Source: a virus
Virus record (IMG/VR): IMGVR_UViG_3300009129_000065
Span: 1 to 29,806 of that record
Reading direction: 5' to 3' (one strand)
DNA: 29,806 nucleotides
Shown here piece after piece: positions 25,111-29,806 of the stretch. Both the position numbers and the translations under genes were made by a program. The notes under the pieces are model-generated. The model did no database searches. It had not been told where the DNA came from and worked only from the letters and a program-made list of their open reading frames with translations. Position 1 is the first letter of the stretch. Each line of letters opens with the position of its first letter.

Positions 25111-25233
25111 CTACATGAACCGCGATTTGCATCGCATCATGAGTTCCATGATTAGGTCCGTAGGGACCGCTAAGTCGTTGGCCTTGAGGATACGGTAGTA
25201 CCGCTCAAGGACCGCTGTTGATCGATTATTCAC
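25111..25233 (-). CDS. Microprotein of 40 aa (GTG start)
   Basis: A 41-codon frame fills an otherwise empty 125-base gap. GTG at 25233 overlaps the end of the nucleotide pyrophosphohydrolase gene by eight bases (GTGAATAA), and GGAG lies eight bases upstream. The product, VNNRSTAVLERYYRILKAND, then LAVPTDLIMELMMRCKSRFM, is basic and helical. The stop is followed after ten bases by the next ATG. No family is recognised; the case rests on fit, RBS and helix-like composition. Confidence 0.55.
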   Translation of the reverse strand: MNNRSTAVLERYYRILKANDLAVPTDLIMELMMRCKSRFM

Positions 25234-25897
25234 GTGCCATCTCCATCCATTCAATTGGTTGCCATACGTCTAAGTCTACTGTTGGGTCATTTGAAACCCA
25301 CGCTTCTGACCGTGGAAGCCATGTGGCCGCAACAACCTTGCAAATCCTTCCATGGCCGTCGAAGCCCATTCTGTAGTGCCTCAGTTTAACCCAGAAATAA
25401 AGTACGGAAACGTCACCGCTTGGCTTACAATCTTGCAAATCCTTCCAGTGCCTTGAGTTCAGGGGCGGCGGATTGTACGCTGTGTATGCGTGCTCGGTCG
25501 GCGGTGTGTAGCAGTCTTCGCAGCCGTCATCTGGCTCTTCCTCTTTCTCTTCCTTGTGATCCTGAGGCGGTTTGTTGTATGCACCAAGAAACTCTAGGTC
25601 CACGGAAGCCTTCTCGATCTCCATCTGCAACTGGAACAAGATGTTCGTAGCCTCGTGGGCTAGGTGAAACAATCCGCTCTCGTCGTCGATCAGTTCTCCG
25701 CAATCACGGCTCCGCTTGTGACGACGTGCAGCTTGGTCGTAGCGCTCAGATTCTACTGTCTTCCAGCCAGCACGCTCGTACTTCTCTGCGCCGTAGTCCA
25801 GTACCCGATTAACCAGATACAAGGCACCTGCTAGGTCTTGTTCGAGCAGCAGCGGGTTAGATTTCCCGCCGTCTGCTTTGTTCATTTGATCGTTCAT
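25226..25897 (-). CDS. MazG/DUF5664-like nucleotide pyrophosphohydrolase fused to a DUF551-like domain (223 aa)
   Basis: Residues about 7-95 match the phage dATP/dGTP diphosphohydrolase (DUF5664, MazG-like all-alpha) pattern: KADGGKSNPLLL, DYGAEKYERAGWK (E38, E41), RYDQAARRHKR, then GELIDDESGLFHLAHEATN (E68, D71, D72, E73, H78, H81). The acidic residues would hold Mg2+ for hydrolysis of nucleoside triphosphates to monophosphates. An acidic, Cys-containing linker (about 108-145) joins a second domain, about 150-223: VLYFWVKLRHYRMGF, then AATWLPRSEAW and WQPIEWMEMARE, resembling DUF551-type small domains. It may adjust the dNTP pool or remove special nucleotides. The start overlaps the upstream stop (TAATG); AAGGA lies nine bases before. 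Confidence 0.72.
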   Translation of the reverse strand: MNDQMNKADGGKSNPLLLEQDLAGALYLVNRVLDYGAEKYERAGWKTVESERYDQAARRHKRSRDCGELIDDESGLFHLAHEATNILFQLQMEIEKASVDLEFLGAYNKPPQDHKEEKEEEPDDGCEDCYTPPTEHAYTAYNPPPLNSRHWKDLQDCKPSGDVSVLYFWVKLRHYRMGFDGHGRICKVVAATWLPRSEAWVSNDPTVDLDVWQPIEWMEMARE

Positions 25898-26232
25898 TAC
25901 ATGTTTTCCTTCTGTCTAAAGATCGCGGCTTCCATGTCTTGCACTATTTCATAGAAATCTGTTCCGTAGGTCTCTCGTTTCAATTCTTCAAGATACGGTA
26001 TGATTTCCTTATACATGAATGCGTGCAGACTGTCTTTAGCCCCGCGCTTCTTGTGCATAAGTTCCTCTGGATTGTCAGTTGAGTGGAAGTCCACAGCAAG
26101 CCGTGCCTCCATCACGAACCTCTGCTCAACAACATACATCGAAATTGTATCCGGTTCACGTAGCCGGTATTCGACGAAGGGTTTAGTTGGCCGTGGTCTT
26201 TTAATTCCTGTTGATCTAGTCTCGAAATTCAT
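25897..26232 (-). CDS. Unknown protein (111 aa)
   Basis: Start placed at ATG 26232, which overlaps the stop of the membrane-protein gene as ATGA; a longer frame from 26274 would run back into that gene and is unlikely. The product begins MNFETRSTGIKRPRPTKPFV, has a beta-like stretch TISMYVVEQRFVMEARLAVD and a helical C-terminal half, YKEIIPYLEELKRETYGTDF then YEIVQDMEAAIF. No family is recognised. It may be a small alpha/beta protein working with the pyrophosphohydrolase encoded next, whose start overlaps its stop. Confidence 0.75.
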   Translation of the reverse strand: MNFETRSTGIKRPRPTKPFVEYRLREPDTISMYVVEQRFVMEARLAVDFHSTDNPEELMHKKRGAKDSLHAFMYKEIIPYLEELKRETYGTDFYEIVQDMEAAIFRQKENM

Positions 26233-26486
26233 TTCATGATCCACTTCGTATAGAACAGATGTGATGCACCGCAACCTAATGAGCCGCCGATGGCAGCACA
26301 GAAGAACGTCGCGATAGGTGAGTCCGTGTTAGCTACAACGTAGATGAACACGAATTGAGTGATGCTGATGAACCATGAGTTCAGCATAGCAAGTATCCAG
26401 CGGTCATCCCGCAAGAGCTTGCTGTTCATCACTAGGGCGAAGACCGCGCCGAATTGCGCGATCCCTACCAGTGCTAACATCATCAT
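26229..26486 (-). CDS. Small three-helix membrane protein (85 aa)
   Basis: Start chosen at the first of three consecutive ATGs at 26486, which overlaps the previous stop as ATGA and has GAGG five bases upstream. A longer frame up to 26699 has a charged, low-quality N-terminus that reads through two other genes and is rejected. Predicted transmembrane segments are about residues 2-20 (MMLALVGIAQFGAVFALVM), 30-52 (WILAMLNSWFISITQFVFIY) and 57-78 (FFCAAIGGSLGCGASHLFY). The ends are short and polar. No family is recognised; a role at the inner membrane, such as exclusion or anchoring of replication, is open. Confidence 0.75.
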   Translation of the reverse strand: MMMLALVGIAQFGAVFALVMNSKLLRDDRWILAMLNSWFISITQFVFIYVVANTDSPIATFFCAAIGGSLGCGASHLFYTKWIMK

Positions 26487-26632
26487 AAGTTCCTCTCCCA
26501 TGCGTCTATATGCAGATAGTCGGGGTACATCTGACGATAGACTCGTTCCAACCCGACCCACGTACCGGACCATTCCACTTCTAGTCGTAGCGTACCTTCT
26601 CGTAGGGTGATCTCTACCATGAACTTGCTCAT
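26483..26632 (-). CDS. Microprotein of 49 aa with overlaps at both ends
   Basis: The frame starts with ATG at 26632, overlapping the metallophosphoesterase stop as ATGA, and ends with TGA overlapping the next gene's ATG, again ATGA. The product begins MSKFMVEITLREGTLRLEVE, then WSGTWVGLERVYRQMYPDYL, and ends HIDAWERNL: beta-like first half, helical second half. No family is recognised. Two perfect four-base overlaps are good evidence of a real, translationally coupled gene that length filters would miss. Confidence 0.78.
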   Translation of the reverse strand: MSKFMVEITLREGTLRLEVEWSGTWVGLERVYRQMYPDYLHIDAWERNL

Positions 26633-27825
26633 TTGATATGCCCCAACTGTATCGAGAGGCTATCAAAAATCGACGTACGTGCGTTGTCAGAGCGCTCAAC
26701 GTGAGCGAATAGCAACTGAGCAGGTTCTCCGTCGTAACCTACGATACCGGAGTATTCCTCACCGGATCGGCTGTCACCGAAGAACGCGCCGTTCACGACC
26801 AGTCGGTCGTTATTGAAGCGACAGATGTTGTGCTTGTCACCCATGCGGAAGAACGTGATGAACTCTTTGATCTGGTCGATCCGGTTCCCTACGTGCTTCT
26901 TCATGGCCGCACCACTCGTGGCAACACCAACACCGTGTTCGTACAGCACCTTAGCGCCGTAGATTTCGTGAATGTGAAAGCTACCTTCTGGGATAGAGAA
27001 GTTAGCCTTCACACCCGCGGCCTCACACAGCATACGTACAGCGTGGTACATAGGCCATGACAGATGCTCACGTCCCGGCTTGAACATGTTCAGTCCGTGG
27101 TCGTCGTGGTCGTGGTTGCCTGTGATCATGATGACGTCGAGCTCAGCGAACTTGCTGAGGTGCTTGATCACCCGATTAAACAGCAAGTCGATGCCGATCT
27201 TCATCTGATCAGCGGTGCCGATGTCACATGCGCGGCCTGAGTTACTGTGCTTCTTGTCGGACTCAATGATGTCACCGAGAACCGCGAGCACGATCTTGTC
27301 GATGCGGAAGCCGGAGTCGATATACGAGAACAGGCGCTCGGTTACAACCTCCACCCACTCGTTGACGCGGCGCTGGGCAACGTCTGTGTCGTAGTCATCC
27401 ATGAGCTTACCGATCTGTAGGTCAGAGAACAACAGTTCGATTGTAAGCCCCTTAGCGTTAGGGTAGGTCTTACGGGGTGGTAGGACATACAAAGGCACGC
27501 TAGCTGCGCTCACAGCGTCGCTGATGGCGTCTAGCACCTCTTCTGTCGTCAGTTGTGCGTCGAGTGTATTCCGTTGTTGCCGACGCAAGGCGTTATTGGT
27601 GTTCGTGAGGTTCCGGTTCACGCGGACTAGGTCAGCTTGATCCATGATCGTCTTAGTGAAGTCATCCTCGATGGAGTTCACCCAAGTCTGTAGGTTCTGC
27701 CGAGTGACCTTAGCACGGTCGCCGCGGTTCTTATTCATGACCGATGCAGCCTCTACCAATACGCCGCCAGCCATTGCTACAGCGTATTCGATCTCTTCTG
27801 CGGTCCATTCAGTTCGTTTACCCAT
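26629..27825 (-). CDS. Calcineurin-like metallophosphoesterase with HTH-like N-terminus (398 aa)
   Basis: The metallophosphoesterase motifs are in order: SDLQIGK (134-140, usual DxHxG but with Gln for His), LGDIIES (183-189), TGNHDHDDHG (235-244), YEHG (295-298) and MGDKHN (328-333). This is the two-metal core of Mre11/SbcD-type nucleases and related phosphatases. Residues about 8-50 (AEEIEYAVAMAGGVLVEAAS, then VTRQNLQTWVNS) resemble a Fis-type helix-turn-helix, followed by a helical linker, so the enzyme may be guided to DNA. The substrate is unknown; a nuclease role in replication is plausible. AAGGAG lies seven bases before the ATG, which shares its A with the upstream TAA (TAATG). Confidence 0.85.
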   Translation of the reverse strand: MGKRTEWTAEEIEYAVAMAGGVLVEAASVMNKNRGDRAKVTRQNLQTWVNSIEDDFTKTIMDQADLVRVNRNLTNTNNALRRQQRNTLDAQLTTEEVLDAISDAVSAASVPLYVLPPRKTYPNAKGLTIELLFSDLQIGKLMDDYDTDVAQRRVNEWVEVVTERLFSYIDSGFRIDKIVLAVLGDIIESDKKHSNSGRACDIGTADQMKIGIDLLFNRVIKHLSKFAELDVIMITGNHDHDDHGLNMFKPGREHLSWPMYHAVRMLCEAAGVKANFSIPEGSFHIHEIYGAKVLYEHGVGVATSGAAMKKHVGNRIDQIKEFITFFRMGDKHNICRFNNDRLVVNGAFFGDSRSGEEYSGIVGYDGEPAQLLFAHVERSDNARTSIFDSLSIQLGHIK

Positions 27826-28019
27826 TATTGCTCTCCTTCGTAGACTAGCCTACTGATTTCGTCTGGGCCTTCAGTAACCCAGAGCGTGTGTTGTTGATAC
27901 ATATTCAATGCAGTCAGCCCCATACTAGGTACGTATATAGCTGATGTAATATACCGAGGATTGACTGCTGCCTCGCATATAGTACCGTCCTTGTCTTGTT
28001 TAGTGAGATTGATTAACAT
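27825..28019 (-). CDS. Short unknown protein (64 aa), FlbD-like pattern
   Basis: Product begins MLINLTKQDKDGTICEAAVN, then PRYITSAIYVPSMGLTALNM, and ends WVTEGPDEISRLVYEGEQ. The layout (LT at the start, then VNP-x-x-I, then a strand, then V-x-E-x-x-x-E-I near the end) recalls small FlbD-type proteins, a weak resemblance only. It starts nine bases after the helicase stop without a strong RBS and ends as TAATG with the metallophosphoesterase. Confidence 0.7.
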   Translation of the reverse strand: MLINLTKQDKDGTICEAAVNPRYITSAIYVPSMGLTALNMYQQHTLWVTEGPDEISRLVYEGEQ

Positions 28020-28028
28020 TTTTCTGCT

Positions 28029-29291
28029 TTATTCTCCGAGTGCAACAGGTACGTCGTCGTACCGTGCGATTTGTGGTTTGAAGTTGACGGTTGCCCGTGG
28101 ATCACCAGCAGCACCGTCGCGGCGCAGCTTGTTCTTTGGTAGACTGACGTAGCGCAGTCCAGCTAGGTTAGGATCGTTGCTTGAGCCGATCATCAGCTGA
28201 TAGTCGCACGCACCCTGCTTACCCGTCTTGCTGTCCTTCAACATGCCAAGAGTAGGGAATTGCAGACCGTCGCCCTCGTTGCTGATCTGTGACGTAGCCA
28301 TGCCAATGATGTCGTACTTGACACCGAGTTCACGGGCCCAGTCGTACATCAACTCAAGTCCGAGGTCAGTACGCGCTGCGTCACCGAAGCCCCTGATCTT
28401 GTCGATCATATCGTACACCACGATACCGGGATTGTTCGCCCGTATCAGGTTCTCAACCGCGTACGTATCGAGGCCGTGAATGTCCACAATGCGGATGCGA
28501 TGCGGATCACCCACGACCTCAGAGTATAGATCGAGAATGTTGGTGCCTGAGTTGCGCAGGTCAGTGATCTCTGTCAGGGTCATCCCTAACGCAGCTTGAA
28601 TCAAGCGCAGGTAGATCACTTCACCTTTGCCCTCGTTGTTCAGCCACAGCACACAGCGATCGGCCGGTAGCTGAGGGGCCATGAATGTGACTTCACTAGC
28701 GAGTAGCGTGGTCTTACCTCGGTCAGGGCGTCCAGCCCAGATACCGAAGTCACCGCCACGCAGGGCACGCATACACTCGTTCAGACATTCCAGACGGAAG
28801 CTGACGCCGTTGTCAACCGCTCGCTGATCGAGTAGGCTGTCGATGTCGATCTGGATATAGTCCAGCACCTTCACATCGGCGTCCTTCTCGAAGTCGTTAG
28901 CGATCTCTCTGATCTTAGCGTGAATGTTAGGCAGATCGCCTTGGTCCCACTGGTGCAGTGCGTTGGCTAGGTCTGTGCCTAACCGGAGTTCCAACATGCT
29001 GAGCATGATGCCGCTACGTTCCTCTGGCGTAACGTCTTGTTCGATTTTGTTGATGATGCCTTCATAGGCCCGTGCTTGATCGTCAGCCAGCTTAGGGTGC
29101 TGGGAACGGAACACGGGCAAGAACGCTTCCATGTCGATCACGTCTGCCTCAGGCATACGCTCGAAATAGACACCGAAGTCGGTGATCAGGGCTAGGGTTT
29201 GAGGATCGAGCGCCGCCTTGGGCACCCGACCTCTGATCCTGTAGTAGTCCTCTCGGTACTTCAAGATGCGAAGTAAGCTAAGGTCTAGCAT
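28029..29291 (-). CDS. Replicative DNA helicase, DnaB/T7 gp4 C-terminal type (420 aa)
   Basis: A RecA-fold helicase: Walker A GRPDRGKTT at residues 187-195, Walker B-like GIVVYDMID (289-297), then MATSQISNEG (331-340, the DnaB-type QxR/sensor region) and LPKNKLRRDG (384-393, an arginine-finger-like end). The N-terminal 170 residues are helical and resemble the DnaB N-domain. T7 gp4 (566 aa) carries a zinc-binding and TOPRIM primase in front; here neither the cysteines nor a TOPRIM motif exist, so priming must come from another gene, perhaps beyond the right edge, or from the host. The start shares its A with the previous stop (TAATG). It works at the fork with the DNA polymerase. Confidence 0.92.
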   Translation of the reverse strand: MLDLSLLRILKYREDYYRIRGRVPKAALDPQTLALITDFGVYFERMPEADVIDMEAFLPVFRSQHPKLADDQARAYEGIINKIEQDVTPEERSGIMLSMLELRLGTDLANALHQWDQGDLPNIHAKIREIANDFEKDADVKVLDYIQIDIDSLLDQRAVDNGVSFRLECLNECMRALRGGDFGIWAGRPDRGKTTLLASEVTFMAPQLPADRCVLWLNNEGKGEVIYLRLIQAALGMTLTEITDLRNSGTNILDLYSEVVGDPHRIRIVDIHGLDTYAVENLIRANNPGIVVYDMIDKIRGFGDAARTDLGLELMYDWARELGVKYDIIGMATSQISNEGDGLQFPTLGMLKDSKTGKQGACDYQLMIGSSNDPNLAGLRYVSLPKNKLRRDGAAGDPRATVNFKPQIARYDDVPVALGE

Positions 29292-29764
29292 TAGCCGCGA
29301 TCCGGGCCATAAAGTGCTTCACGGACGCCCTCTTCGTGGCCGTCTGAGTATCCGATTTCGTAGCCCTCTTCGTGGCCGCTGGTGTAACCGTCGCTGAGAC
29401 CTACATCGTAGCCCTCTTCGTAGCCTTCGTCTTTTCCGGCCTCGTAGCCCTCGTCGTAGCCCTCCGATACGCCCTCGTTGTAGCCATCGTCGTAGCCGTC
29501 TTCTCGTCCCTCGCCGAGGCCGTTATCGTAGCCATCGTCGTAGCCGATATCGTAGCCATCGTCGCGGCCTCTGTCGTAGCCATAGGACTCGCCGTCACGC
29601 TCGCCGTGGCTATAACCATCATTAAAAGCCTCGTCGCGCTCCTCTTCAACAAGGTATTCAATCCACTCATACAACTTAACCAGATCGTTGCGGTCTAAGT
29701 CTGGGTCACGCCCAGCAAGTTTCGCGATTTCTAGTTCTTGGCCGTAATCAAGTTTATATGTCAT
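29291..29764 (-). CDS. Acidic Gly-X-X-X repeat protein (157 aa)
   Basis: Residues 1-49 form an ordinary acidic helical head ([18 protein letters not shown], then a [16 protein letters not shown] helix). Residues 50-149 are 25 uninterrupted four-residue units, each beginning with Gly; 14 have Tyr next, and the other positions are mostly Asp or Glu. I count 33 acidic and 6 basic residues in these 100, a net charge near -27. GX3 repeats are known in Yae1-type proteins and, in shorter runs, in FliH-like stalk proteins, but here the run is longer than I know for those. A role as a DNA mimic, or a rigid spacer, is open. AGGA lies about eight bases before the ATG. The gene precedes the helicase. Confidence 0.85.
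   Translation of the reverse strand: MTYKLDYGQELEIAKLAGRDPDLDRNDLVKLYEWIEYLVEEERDEAFNDGYSHGERDGESYGYDRGRDDGYDIGYDDGYDNGLGEGREDGYDDGYNEGVSEGYDEGYEAGKDEGYEEGYDVGLSDGYTSGHEEGYEIGYSDGHEEGVREALYGPDRG
29318..29617 (-). repeat. 25 tandem 12-base repeats coding Gly-X-X-X
   Basis: This 300-base stretch is an imperfect array of 12-base units; on the plus strand a typical unit is a variant of cgtagccatcgt. Each unit encodes one Gly-X-X-X tetrad of the acidic repeat protein, in phase without interruption. Slippage or unequal recombination could change copy number among related phages. Confidence 0.9.
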
Positions 29765-29804
29765 GTTCGTATCCTATCAGTTGCTTGATTTTCTCTTTGT
29801 GCAC
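29754..29804 (-). CDS. Possible C-terminal end of a gene starting beyond the right edge
   Basis: From the edge one minus frame is open for 16 codons and reads [15 protein letters not shown] before a TAA that lies 10 bases inside the repeat-protein gene. A second frame ends with TGA overlapping the repeat-protein ATG (ATGA), a junction frequent in this genome. Which of them, if either, is the end of an upstream gene cannot be decided from 42 bases. Confidence 0.25.
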   Translation of the reverse strand: MHKEKIKQLIGYEHDI

Positions 29805-29806
29805 GT

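Noticed and set aside
26487-26699. N-terminal extension of the three-helix membrane protein
   Set aside because: The extension reads through the 49-codon gene and the end of the metallophosphoesterase in another frame; the ATG at 26486 has an RBS and an ATGA overlap.
29318-29617. CRISPR-like array
   Set aside because: The units are 12 bases, contiguous and without spacers, and they are an in-frame coding repeat.
1-29806. tRNA genes, integrase, attachment sites or insertion sequences
   Set aside because: None was seen on reading; the gaps between genes are too short to hold tRNAs, and no recombinase or transposase motif appears, which fits a strictly lytic phage.

Overview
The window looks like about two thirds of the genome of a lytic, T7-like podovirus (Autographiviridae type). 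Every convincing gene is on the minus strand, so the map reads from right to left. Diagnostic pieces seen in the sequence are a single-subunit T7-type RNA polymerase, a family A DNA polymerase with an exonuclease domain, a T7-type connector, scaffold, capsid, tail tubular A and B series, three internal virion proteins and a T7-type tail fibre N-terminus. The RNA polymerase gene sits between the replication genes and the structural genes, which is the phiKMV-like order, not the T7 order where it is an early gene. The host cannot be told from the sequence; the mixed base composition and the style of several small genes would fit a marine proteobacterium, but this is a guess.

Layout in transcription order. 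(1) 29.76-24.9 kb, replication and nucleotide metabolism: an acidic protein made of 25 consecutive four-residue Gly-X-X-X repeats, a DnaB-type helicase without a primase domain, a small unknown gene, a metallophosphoesterase with an HTH-like N-terminus, a string of very short overlapping genes, a MazG/DUF5664-like nucleotide pyrophosphohydrolase and family A DNA polymerase. (2) 22.5-17.3 kb: a probable ssDNA-binding protein, a FEN-type 5'-3' exonuclease with a fused ligase-like N-terminal segment, a zinc-ribbon microprotein, a small membrane protein, endonuclease VII and the phage RNA polymerase. (3) 17.26-1.88 kb, virion genes: two short leader genes, a GNAT-like protein, a small coiled-coil protein, connector, scaffold, major capsid protein followed by a strong terminator, tail tubular A and B, and three internal virion proteins. 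(4) From 1.81 kb off the left edge: the tail fibre, starting with GTG and incomplete. Lysis and packaging genes are not seen and presumably lie beyond the left edge; a primase and the early region would lie beyond the right edge.

The most useful non-coding signal is a nearly identical 21-base element found three times (1831-1851, 17271-17291, 22521-22541), always on the coding strand, in a gene gap, and at the head of modules 2, 3 and 4. It contains a TATAG core resembling the T7 initiation region and is probably the promoter of this phage's own RNA polymerase. One copy lies upstream of the operon that contains the polymerase gene, which implies positive self-regulation. Within modules most genes abut or overlap by 1-13 bases (TAATG, ATGA, GTGA, TAGTG), so translation is probably strongly coupled. 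Following these junctions reveals five genes of 40-57 codons that simple ORF length cut-offs miss.
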